Made by a program: the position numbers and the translations under genes
In this document: positions 40,648 to 47,446 of the stretch, in pieces
Numbering within the stretch: the stretch's first letter is position 1
How the letters are laid out: the number at the start of each line of letters is the position of its first letter
Notes under the pieces: generated by a model
Seen by the model: the letters and a program-made list of their open reading frames with translations, nothing else
Database searches by the model: none
Told to the model about the DNA's origin: nothing
Assembly: GCA_034440255.1 (NCBI GenBank)
Contig: JAWXBU010000154.1
Coordinates: forward strand, 12,408 to 76,407
Length of the DNA stretch: 64,000 bases
From: JAEUIA01 sp034440255
GTDB taxonomy: Bacteria > Planctomycetota > UBA1135 > GCA-002686595
Direction: 5' to 3'

Positions 40648-41058
40648 ATGGTCTCGACTGTTTTCTCGCGCGCTTCGGCGTGCCGACTGTGTCTCGTCCT
40701 GTGCTTCGGCGTCGCGTTCTTGCGTTCGACGAGCGCTCAAAGCACGCAGCTCGCAATGACAGCGTCGAGTGGTACGTCCAGCGGCGGCACACCCGGTAGC
40801 GGAACGCTCGTCATCGGCGCGTGCTGTCTGCCCTCGGGCGCATGCATCATGACGACGTCGCAACAGTGCACGCAGGTCGGCGGTGCGTACAACGGGAACA
40901 ACACGAACTGCACCACGATTCTGTGCGCTCCGGCTCAGACGGGCGCGTGCTGCACGGCGCTCGGAACGTGCGTCGTCACCACTCGAGCGCTGTGCAACGC
41001 GCATGGCGGAACGTACCAAGGCAACAACACGCAGTGCGGATTCCTGACGTGCCCGTGA
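40648..41058 (+). CDS. Secreted protein with two cysteine-rich tandem repeats
   Basis: This 136-residue protein has a signal peptide (LVLCFGVAFLRSTSAQ), a Ser/Gly/Thr linker, then two repeats of about 36 residues. Each has the pattern GACC...G.C..TT...C...GG.Y.GNNT.C....C (first GACCLPSGACIMTTSQQC; second GACCTALGTCVVTTRALC). The six cysteines per repeat probably form disulfides. Comparable repeats are scattered in planctomycete surface proteins. No function is known. It is divergent from the VKOR-DsbA gene and ends at a strong hairpin terminator. Confidence 0.78.
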   Translation: MVSTVFSRASACRLCLVLCFGVAFLRSTSAQSTQLAMTASSGTSSGGTPGSGTLVIGACCLPSGACIMTTSQQCTQVGGAYNGNNTNCTTILCAPAQTGACCTALGTCVVTTRALCNAHGGTYQGNNTQCGFLTCP

Positions 41059-41083
41059 TCACGACACGCTGACTTTTCAGCGA

Positions 41084-41118
41084 AACACGGCCCGCGGTGA
41101 CGAACCGCAGGCCGTGTT
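41084..41118 (+). terminator. Hairpin terminator between convergent genes
   Basis: AACACGGCC at 41084-41092 pairs perfectly with GGCCGTGTT at 41110-41118. An inner GCGG/CCGC pair shortens the loop to seven bases, and GTTTTC follows. The position between convergent stops (41058 and 41141) fits a shared terminator. Confidence 0.8.
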
Positions 41119-41140
41119 GTTTTCGGACCGGAGCGCGCGC

Positions 41141-42253
41141 TCAGCCCGCGACGAACTTGCCCGTGTACTGGTAGTTCATCGCGAGCGCCGTCAAGAAGCC
41201 CGAGAGGTCGACCAGGATCTCGTCGCGTTCGTTCAGCGGATACTGGACCTTCAGCGCGGCGGCGCGCATCGACAAGTGCGCGACGATCGGACTCACCAAG
41301 CTCGGATCGACGCCCGTCCAGCGGTAGACCGCGTGGGAGAGGAAGTCGCGGTTGCGCTTCAACAAGAGCGACGCGTCACCCATGCGCGAGCTCACATTGG
41401 CCGGTTCCGGATGGCGACGCGCGAAGATGATCTGCAGATCGCCGTCGAGGCTGCGCGGGATCTGCGCTTCGCCGAGATCGATCGATTCGTAGAACTCTTG
41501 GACGGTCGCTTTGATCTCGCGCGTGTCGTAGTCGATCTGCGCGTTGGTCACTTCGGGCGTCACGTCGCGCAGCGATTCCATCGTCCGCGCGCAGTACTCG
41601 AGCTTGGCCAAGGCGCCGGGTGAATCAGCGAAGCGCTCGCGCCAATCGAGATCCGGCGTGAGCCATACGGCGAAGGTCTCGGCCCAGTCCTCATCGGGGT
41701 GTTTTTGGGCGTAACCACCCGGCAAGTGCCGGACGAAGTCCTGGCTGAAGGGAACGACGTGGTAGTCCTCGGTGTACGGGCGCGACATCGAACCGAAGAG
41801 GCGCGTCCATTCCTCGGTCGCGTACAGACGGTAGGCGTAATTGACGACGTGGCCCATCTCGTGGCGCAGGTAGCGCAGCACGTCTTCGTCGCTCTCGCCC
41901 TCGACCAATCCGGCGCGCTTCTTCTTGTGCACCTTCAGGAGCATCACGTCGGCCAGATAGAAGGGCATGCCGATCGCGACCGTGCCCTCGGGAACGCCCC
42001 ATTCGTCGGTCAAATAGAAGGCCGGTTGCAGTTTGACGATGCCGCGCGACGTGAGTTCGGTGCGGAAGGTTTCGAGCACCTTCTCCAGCGGCCGACCTTC
42101 GATCTTCAGGTCGAAGTCGCAGATGCGCTTGCCGAGGATCTCGGTCGAGACGTCCTCTTCACCCATCGTCTCGAAGGTGGGCGCATCGGCACCGATACGC
42201 GCCGGACGTTCCAGCGGCAGATCGGCGAGCGGCGGGTTCGAGTCGGGCAACAT
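41141..42253 (-). CDS. Putative zinc-binding metallopeptidase
   Basis: This 370-residue protein has the zinc motif RHEMGHVVNYAYRL (HExxH) followed about 60 residues later by EDWAETFAVWL, which supplies a third ligand. This arrangement matches the 'putative zinc-binding metallo-peptidase' family. No signal peptide is visible, so a cytosolic location is likely. The substrate is unknown. The gene ends at the shared terminator and is divergent from arsR across 68 bases containing a likely ArsR operator, so its expression might also be affected by arsenic; this is speculative. Confidence 0.82.
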   Translation of the reverse strand: MLPDSNPPLADLPLERPARIGADAPTFETMGEEDVSTEILGKRICDFDLKIEGRPLEKVLETFRTELTSRGIVKLQPAFYLTDEWGVPEGTVAIGMPFYLADVMLLKVHKKKRAGLVEGESDEDVLRYLRHEMGHVVNYAYRLYATEEWTRLFGSMSRPYTEDYHVVPFSQDFVRHLPGGYAQKHPDEDWAETFAVWLTPDLDWRERFADSPGALAKLEYCARTMESLRDVTPEVTNAQIDYDTREIKATVQEFYESIDLGEAQIPRSLDGDLQIIFARRHPEPANVSSRMGDASLLLKRNRDFLSHAVYRWTGVDPSLVSPIVAHLSMRAAALKVQYPLNERDEILVDLSGFLTALAMNYQYTGKFVAG

Positions 42254-42294
42254 GAGCGGCGCATTTTGGCCTGAATTCGAGCGCCCTTGAACTC

Positions 42295-42310
42295 ATTCGT
42301 TTAGGCGAAT
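42295..42310. promoter_or_regulatory. Candidate ArsR operator
   Basis: ATTCG (42295-42299) and CGAAT (42306-42310) form an inverted repeat with a 6-base spacer, 12 bases upstream of the arsR GTG. Imperfect palindromes with AT-rich outer arms around -10 of ars promoters are typical ArsR/SmtB sites. Binding would repress the downstream arsR-arsM-channel-arsC operon until As(III) is present. Confidence 0.6.
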
Positions 42311-42321
42311 ATAGTGAGGGC

Positions 42322-42693
42322 GTGACTCCGACTCCCACCCGCGCCACGGCCACCCCCCCCCAGGGCCCCGAGACGCTGATCCAGGCCTTCGCGGAACCCA
42401 CCCGGATGCGTCTGATGGCCCTCCTGCTCGATGGTGAGACCTGCGTATGCGATCTGACGTCTGCCTTGGAAATTCCGCAGCCGACCGCGTCTCGGCACTT
42501 GGGCCACCTGCGCCGGGCCGGTCTGGTGTCGGTGCGGAAGGCCGGATTGTGGTCGCACTACTCGCTCGCGCCAGCCGACGGAGCGGTTCACCAGAGTCTG
42601 CTCGCGACGCTCGCTGTGTGTCGCGCGGAGATGCCCGAATTGGCCGCGAATGAGACGCGCTGTCGCGCCTCGCGCGGATCGCGTTGTTGCTGA
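42322..42693 (+). CDS. arsR: ArsR-family arsenic-responsive repressor
   Basis: This 123-residue protein starts at GTG 42322 (GAGGG immediately upstream). The winged helix has the ArsR core (FAEPTRMRLMALLLDGETCVCDLTSALEIPQPTASRHLGHLRRAGLVSVRKAGLWSHYSL). Cys41 and Cys43 of ETCVCDL are the classical As(III) ligands; a third thiol may come from the C-terminal cysteines (CRAE, RCRASRGSRCC). A run of nine C bases (42353-42361) lies in codons 11-14, so slippage could inactivate the gene. It heads an operon with arsM, a channel and arsC. Confidence 0.93.
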   Translation: MTPTPTRATATPPQGPETLIQAFAEPTRMRLMALLLDGETCVCDLTSALEIPQPTASRHLGHLRRAGLVSVRKAGLWSHYSLAPADGAVHQSLLATLAVCRAEMPELAANETRCRASRGSRCC

Positions 42694-42703
42694 GGAAGAA
42701 CAC

Positions 42704-43582
42704 ATGACTACCCATGACTCGATCGAGAATGTGCGCACGCAAGTCCGCGAGGGTTACGCCGCCATCGCGCGCGCGAACGATGCCGATCCGAGTGCGGCCG
42801 GGTGTTGCGGTCCAAGCGGCGGTTGCGGAGTGCGCACGGATGCCGCCGAGTTGGCTCGTTCGGTCGGGTACAGCGCGGACGAGATCGCGCTCCTACCCGA
42901 AGGGGCAAACATGGGCTTGTCGTGCGGCAACCCCGGCGCGATCGCCGCATTGAAGCCGGGTGAGATCGTGCTCGATCTCGGCAGCGGCGGCGGATTCGAT
43001 TGCTTCCTGATCGGACCGAAAGTCGGAGCGAGCGGTCGCGCGATCGGGGTCGACATGACTCCCGAGATGCTCGCCAAGGCGCGCCGCAATTTGGCCTCGT
43101 ACCGAACGCGCACGCGACTCGACAACGTCGAGTTCCGTCTGGGCGAGATCGAGCACTTGCCCGTCGCGGACGCGAGTATCGACGTCGTCATCAGCAATTG
43201 CGTGCTGAATCTGTCACCCGACAAGCCGCAGGTGTGGCGCGAGATCGCGCGTGTCTTGAAGCCCGGCGGTCGCGTGGCGATTTCGGACTTGGCGCTGCAG
43301 CGCACTCTGCCGGAATCGGTGAAGCACAGCATCGAAGCTCTCGTCGGTTGTGTCGCAGGCGCAGTGTTGATCGAGGACGTCGATCGCATGATGCGCGACG
43401 CGGGGCTCGTCAACGTGCAGCTGACGACGAAACCCGAATACGTTGCGGCGCTCATGAGTTTCGAAGACCCGCTCTACAAAACGATCGCCGCCGAATTGCC
43501 GAGCGGCACGACCGCGTCCGACTACATCACGAGTCTCGACATCCAAGCACGCAAGGGCGGCGTGCGTGCGAAGTGCTGCTGA
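42704..43582 (+). CDS. arsM: Arsenite S-adenosylmethionine methyltransferase
   Basis: From ATG 42704 (GAGGAAG upstream) the protein is 292 residues. SAM-binding motif I is VLDLGSGGGFDCFLIG. The three cysteines used by ArsM to bind As(III) are present: GLSCGNP (Cys74), VISNCVLNL (Cys166) and LVGCVAGA (Cys216). An N-terminal Cys cluster (GCCGPSGGCG) and C-terminal CC add further thiols. It methylates arsenite to mono- and dimethyl species in the cytosol, a detoxification by volatilisation. It follows arsR by 10 bases. Confidence 0.95.
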   Translation: MTTHDSIENVRTQVREGYAAIARANDADPSAAGCCGPSGGCGVRTDAAELARSVGYSADEIALLPEGANMGLSCGNPGAIAALKPGEIVLDLGSGGGFDCFLIGPKVGASGRAIGVDMTPEMLAKARRNLASYRTRTRLDNVEFRLGEIEHLPVADASIDVVISNCVLNLSPDKPQVWREIARVLKPGGRVAISDLALQRTLPESVKHSIEALVGCVAGAVLIEDVDRMMRDAGLVNVQLTTKPEYVAALMSFEDPLYKTIAAELPSGTTASDYITSLDIQARKGGVRAKCC

Positions 43583-43672
43583 GAGTGCGTGACGGATGCC
43601 GAACAGCCGTACTTGCGTGCTCGATCGCGCACGGACGCGCCTCGTGATTCGTCGGAGAGGGACGAGAACGTG

Positions 43673-44347
43673 ATGAGAGTTCTGGCGAGCGAAGCGATCG
43701 GCACGTTCGTCATGGTGTTCGCCGGCACAGGCGCGATCGTCGTCGATTCGGTTTCGAACGGCGCGGTCACGCACGTCGGTGTCGCGCTGGTGTTCGGCCT
43801 CGTCGTGATGGCGATGATCGGCGTGATCGGCGACGTGTCGGGCGCGCACATGAATCCGGCGGTGACGATCGCGTTTGCGGCTGCTGGGCGTTTTTCGTGG
43901 GCGAAAGTGGCCCCGTACGTCGTCGCGCAATGCACGGGAGCGCTCGCTGCGAGCTTGCTGTTGCACGCGCTGTTCGCGGATCACGCGACGTTGGGTGCGA
44001 CTATGCCCGTCGGCCCCGTCGAACGATCCTTCGCGCTCGAAATCGTGCTCGCGTGGATCTTGATGCTCGCGATCCTGTCGGTGTCCGACGGTTCACGCGA
44101 ACGAGGAGCATCAGCGGCGATCGTGATCGGCGGAATCGTCGCGCTCGAAGCGCTCTTCGCCGGTCCGATCAGCGGAGCCTCGATGAATCCCGCGCGCTCG
44201 CTCGCTCCGGCGCTCGTTTCGGGCGCGACCGAACACCTGTGGATCTATCTCGCGGCGCCGACGATCGGTGCGTTGCTCGCCGTGCCGTGTTGTCGTTTCA
44301 TTCGCGCGGGAGCGTGCTGTCCAGCGACCGGGAGTTGCGAATCATGA
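43673..44347 (+). CDS. Aquaporin-family (MIP) channel, probable arsenite efflux channel
   Basis: From ATG 43673 the protein is 224 residues; GTG 43589 would add 28 charged residues and is less likely. Both MIP signatures are present: SGAHMNPAVTIAF and SGASMNPARSLAP, with six hydrophobic helices between and around them. In ars operons such channels (AqpS-like) let As(III) leave the cell after ArsC has produced it. The C-terminus has a cysteine-rich tail (CCRFIRAGACCPATGSC) that could bind arsenic or metal, unusual for this family. Its stop overlaps the arsC start (ATGA). Confidence 0.88.
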   Translation: MRVLASEAIGTFVMVFAGTGAIVVDSVSNGAVTHVGVALVFGLVVMAMIGVIGDVSGAHMNPAVTIAFAAAGRFSWAKVAPYVVAQCTGALAASLLLHALFADHATLGATMPVGPVERSFALEIVLAWILMLAILSVSDGSRERGASAAIVIGGIVALEALFAGPISGASMNPARSLAPALVSGATEHLWIYLAAPTIGALLAVPCCRFIRAGACCPATGSCES

Positions 44348-44751
44348 GCGCTGATCGTCCGTTGCGCGTCGTCTTCGTGTGCGTCGAAAATTCGAATCGC
44401 AGTCAGATGGCCGAAGCGTTCGCGCGCATACACGGCGGCGCTCGTGTCGAAGCGTGGAGCTCGGGTTCGCGTCCGTCAGGTCGCGTGAATCCGAAGGCGA
44501 TCGCCGCGATGAAGGAGCGCGGCTACGATATGTCGACGCACGTTTCGAAGGGCTTGGACGCGCTGCCTGGTGCGGTGTTCGACGCCGCGATCACGATGGG
44601 TTGCGGCGATGCGTGTCCGAACGTACACGCCAAACTGCGCGAAGATTGGTCTCTTCCAGATCCACGCGACATGAACGCGAGCGAGTTCAACGGCGTTCGC
44701 GACGAGATCGAGCGGCGTGTGCTCGATCTGCTCGATCGCCTGTACACATGA
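44344..44751 (+). CDS. arsC: Arsenate reductase, low-molecular-weight phosphatase type
   Basis: This 135-residue protein has the P-loop FVCVENSNRSQMAEAF (CX5R form, Cys13), the redox pair in MGCGDACPN (Cys87, Cys91) and the catalytic DPRD (Asp106). This matches thioredoxin-coupled ArsC. It reduces arsenate to arsenite in the cytosol. Arsenite is then methylated by ArsM or released by the channel encoded immediately upstream, with which it overlaps. No arsB or acr3 pump is in this operon, so the channel is the likely exit route. Confidence 0.93.
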   Translation: MSADRPLRVVFVCVENSNRSQMAEAFARIHGGARVEAWSSGSRPSGRVNPKAIAAMKERGYDMSTHVSKGLDALPGAVFDAAITMGCGDACPNVHAKLREDWSLPDPRDMNASEFNGVRDEIERRVLDLLDRLYT

Positions 44752-44860
44752 TGCAGGATGCGCACTTGAGTGCTCGATTCCTCGTGTCGAGCATCACGGT
44801 AGGTCAGGCCTCTTCGCCACCTGGGCACGGCTCGCTCTGCAGGCGGATCCATGCATACGT

Positions 44861-44885
44861 CGCCAACCTGCAGTGCAGATTGGCG
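44861..44885. terminator. Candidate terminator hairpin after arsC
   Basis: CGCCAA-c-CTG pairs with CAG-a-TTGGCG across a five-base loop (44861-44885), between the convergent arsC stop (44751) and the gene ending at 44949. There is no T-tract. It could end the ars transcript or the opposing one. Confidence 0.4.
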
Positions 44886-44948
44886 GCGATATCCAACGTT
44901 CGCCGAAGTCGAAGCGATCTCGCGGCGAGCGTCGACCGCATTCCGATC

Positions 44949-45563
44949 TCAGTGACCGGCGAGCACGACGTGGAAGTTCGATCCGCCGGGTCCGGACTCC
45001 GTCAAGCGAATGATGATGCTCGGCGGCGGTGAGTCGTACACGCGCGTGCCGGACACCGAGCCGCCCTCGCCGCCCAGCGTGAAATCGTCGAGCGTGATGG
45101 GGAAGGCGGGCGGCACGTCAGCGAGCACTTGGAAGCGCACGTCGCCGTTCACCGCTCGGCCGAGGATGCGCAGTTGTTCCAGTCCGCTCGTGTTGAACGG
45201 CCCCAGGTCGACCGTCACACCGTCGTTCATGCCGGAGAACCCGCCGTCGTGGAAGAAGTTGGAGCCCGCCGCGAGCTTGACGGTGTTCTTCGTCGGATCG
45301 ATGCCGACCGTCCACGGACCGTTCTGAGCGGCGCCGACGTTCCAGGCTCCGTTCTGCGAGGCGGCCACGCTGCCCGAGATGGTGCTCGTACCGGTGACGG
45401 AGATTTGGCCCGTCACGGGCACGGGATTGGCGGACGTGTTCACCACCGTGACGTCCTTGTCGGGCGGCGGCAGGGCGTCGAGCGGACGACTCGTGACGAT
45501 CGAAAACAGGCCGATCGTCGCGAGGCTTCCGAGTGCGAGCAGAGTGCGTTGTGAGTTGTTCAT
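44949..45563 (-). CDS. Secreted protein of unknown function
   Basis: From ATG 45563 the protein is 204 residues with an N-terminal hydrophobic segment (TLLALGSLATIGLFSIVTS). The mature region is beta-rich with short repeats (ISVTGTSTISGSVAASQNGAWNVGAAQNGPWTVG), followed by a compact beta domain (FHDGGFSGMNDGVTVDLGPFNTSGLEQLRILGR; IIIRLTESGPGGSNFHVVLAG). I do not recognise the family. A G-rich hairpin lies in its 5' region. It converges on arsC. An ORF start at 45839 is not supported by any signal sequence. Confidence 0.65.
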   Translation of the reverse strand: MNNSQRTLLALGSLATIGLFSIVTSRPLDALPPPDKDVTVVNTSANPVPVTGQISVTGTSTISGSVAASQNGAWNVGAAQNGPWTVGIDPTKNTVKLAAGSNFFHDGGFSGMNDGVTVDLGPFNTSGLEQLRILGRAVNGDVRFQVLADVPPAFPITLDDFTLGGEGGSVSGTRVYDSPPPSIIIRLTESGPGGSNFHVVLAGH

Positions 45564-45571
45564 GACTTTAT

Positions 45572-45600
45572 CCGAGACGTGTGGGGCGGGGGGGGTCTCG
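45572..45600 (-). promoter_or_regulatory. G-tract-containing inverted repeat upstream of secreted protein gene
   Basis: CGAGAC (45573-45578) and GTCTCG (45595-45600) flank a G-rich loop with an 8-base G tract (45588-45595, C tract on the coding strand), about 10 bases before the ATG at 45563. A homopolymer that close to a start can alter promoter or leader spacing when it slips. Confidence 0.35.
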
Positions 45601-45741
45601 CCGAGGTTCGAGGGCAGGCCGGTTACGCCGAGCACGCTGCCCCGCGCCATCCACGCCACTGACCTGCAAGCCCTCGCGCGCGAGGACAACAATTCCGCGA
45701 TTCGTCCAACGCGACCGACGCCGCGCCGCGGTCGGACGAAT

Positions 45742-46377
45742 TCAAGCCTGGCCGCGCACGTCACCCAGTGGGAATACGACCGATCCGTGGAGTTCGAGGG
45801 CCCCAGTCGCTTCGACGATCGCGGCTGCGTTGTGCGCACGCACGCCGCCGCCGGGGAGGATCGTGATGCGGCCGCGGGCGCGCTCGACGAGATGGGCGAG
45901 TTCCGCGCGGCCCTTGAACGCGTCGGCGGCGCCGCCGGACGTGAGCACGCGCGTCACACCGCATTCGACGAGGTGTTCGAGCGCTGCGAGTCGATTCAGC
46001 GCGTGATCGAACGCACGGTGGAACGTCACCGGCAGCGGGCTCGCGAGTGCAACGAACTCGCGCAGGTGACGCACGTCGACGTCGCCCGAGCGCGTGAGCA
46101 TTCCGAGCACGAAACCGTGCGCACCCAGCGCTCGCTTGTGTTCGAGGTCGACGCGCATGCCCTCGATCTCGCGCGGCGTGTAGACGAAATCTCCGCCGCG
46201 CGGGCGGATCATCGCGAACGACGGAATGCCGCTCGCGATGGCCGCGGCCAGCAGCGCGTCACTCGGCGTCAGACCGCCGACATCGAGGCGCGCGCACACT
46301 TCGAGCCGTCCGGCTTTGCCGGCGACGGCAGCGCGCAAGCCGGATTCGGAATCGATGCAAACTTCGAGCAGGACCAC
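45742..46377 (-). CDS. cutC: CutC-family copper homeostasis protein
   Basis: From GTG 46377 the protein is 211 residues. The family landmarks are VLLEVCIDSESGLRAAVAG at the start, RLEVCARLDVGGLTPS, MIRPRGGDFVYT, TFHRAFDHALNRLAALEHL, RVLTSGGAADAF, GRITILPGGGVRAHNA and a late ELHGSVV. CutC is a TIM-barrel protein linked to copper tolerance, although its enzymatic role is unclear. It is divergent from the D-amino-acid oxidase gene (36 bases between starts). The conserved 'DVGGLTPS' differs slightly from the usual ELC..L..GG pattern. Confidence 0.9.
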   Translation of the reverse strand: MVLLEVCIDSESGLRAAVAGKAGRLEVCARLDVGGLTPSDALLAAAIASGIPSFAMIRPRGGDFVYTPREIEGMRVDLEHKRALGAHGFVLGMLTRSGDVDVRHLREFVALASPLPVTFHRAFDHALNRLAALEHLVECGVTRVLTSGGAADAFKGRAELAHLVERARGRITILPGGGVRAHNAAAIVEATGALELHGSVVFPLGDVRGQA

Positions 46378-46413
46378 GTGGCGAGAGCGTAGCCGACCAG
46401 TACAGTTCGCACG

Positions 46414-47409
46414 ATGCGCATCCTCGTCGTCGGCGCCGGAGTCAGCGGCCTGTCGTGCGCGATTCGCTTGCTCGAAAGCGGCCATCGCGTGACCGTCGCG
46501 AGTGTTGCACGCACACCGAACGTGACCAGCGATCGTTCTGCGGCCGCATTCACGCCATTTCGTGCGAGCGGCGACGACCGCTTGGCGACGTGGACGCGCC
46601 GTTCGTTCGAAGTCTTCAATGAGCTCGAGCAACGTTTGACACGCGAAACCGGTGTGCGATCTTTGCCGATGAACGAGTACTACTTCGAGCCGTTCGCCGG
46701 CGAACCGTGGTGGTTCAGCGCAGTCGGTGGGGGCAAAACCTTGAAGCGCGTGCCCGATCGTTACGAGTGGGGCGTGCGCGTTCGCGTGCCGACGATCGAC
46801 ATGCGGCGCTACATGCCGTGGCTCGAGCAGCGCGTGTCGACGCTAGGCGGAGTTTTCGAAAAGGCTCATTTCAGCGGTGTTTCGAGCTGTTTCGAGCGTG
46901 ACGTCGACGCCGTCGTCAATACGAGCGGGCTCGGTGCGCGCGAACTCGTACCGGACGTTGCGATGACTCCGATCCGCGGGCAGATCGTGAGCGCGCCCAA
47001 CAACATCGCGTTGCGCGAGTGCTTCGCGGATTCGAGCCAAACCGGCGAAACGACGTACGTGTTCCCGTTCGAAGATCGGATCGTGATCGGCGGCACGTAC
47101 GAGAAGGGCGTCGAGGAAACGACGACCGACGAAACCGCGCTCGCCCTCATCGTCGAACGCGGTCGCACGATGCTGCGCGAGAGCGGTCATCCGCGCGCCG
47201 ACGATTTGGCTCTGACGCTCTTGTCGACGTGGGCCGGACTCCGTCCCGCGCGCGTGATCGGCACGAACAACGCGTCGATCCGCGTCGAACTCGAACACTG
47301 GCCGGACGGTCGCGCGCTCATCCACGACTACGGTCACGCAGGCGTTGGCGTCACCGTGTCATGGGGTTGCGCGGACGAAGTAGTCAACCTCGTCGAATCG
47401 AAGCGCTAG
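46414..47409 (+). CDS. D-amino-acid oxidase-like FAD-dependent oxidoreductase
   Basis: This 331-residue protein has the FAD-binding dinucleotide motif at the start (ILVVGAGVSGLSCAIRLLESG). Other DAO landmarks are VNTSGLGARELVPD, TPIRGQIVSAP, FPFEDRIVIGGTYEKG, WAGLRPAR and the C-terminal YGHAGVGVTVSWGCAD. The enzyme would oxidatively deaminate D-amino acids to keto acids, ammonia and hydrogen peroxide. Planctomycetes have peptidoglycan with D-amino acids, so a recycling role is possible. It converges on the transketolase-like gene; about 37 bases separate the stops. Confidence 0.9.
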   Translation: MRILVVGAGVSGLSCAIRLLESGHRVTVASVARTPNVTSDRSAAAFTPFRASGDDRLATWTRRSFEVFNELEQRLTRETGVRSLPMNEYYFEPFAGEPWWFSAVGGGKTLKRVPDRYEWGVRVRVPTIDMRRYMPWLEQRVSTLGGVFEKAHFSGVSSCFERDVDAVVNTSGLGARELVPDVAMTPIRGQIVSAPNNIALRECFADSSQTGETTYVFPFEDRIVIGGTYEKGVEETTTDETALALIVERGRTMLRESGHPRADDLALTLLSTWAGLRPARVIGTNNASIRVELEHWPDGRALIHDYGHAGVGVTVSWGCADEVVNLVESKR

Positions 47410-47446
47410 GGCACGAGCGCGTCAGGCACTCGCGAGTTGGAAGTGG

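Noticed and set aside
44868..44878. 11-base CTGCAGTGCAG also found at 63987-63997, considered as a repeat or attachment site
   Set aside because: The sequence is short and self-complementary, no flanking similarity extends it, and neither copy borders a mobile gene.
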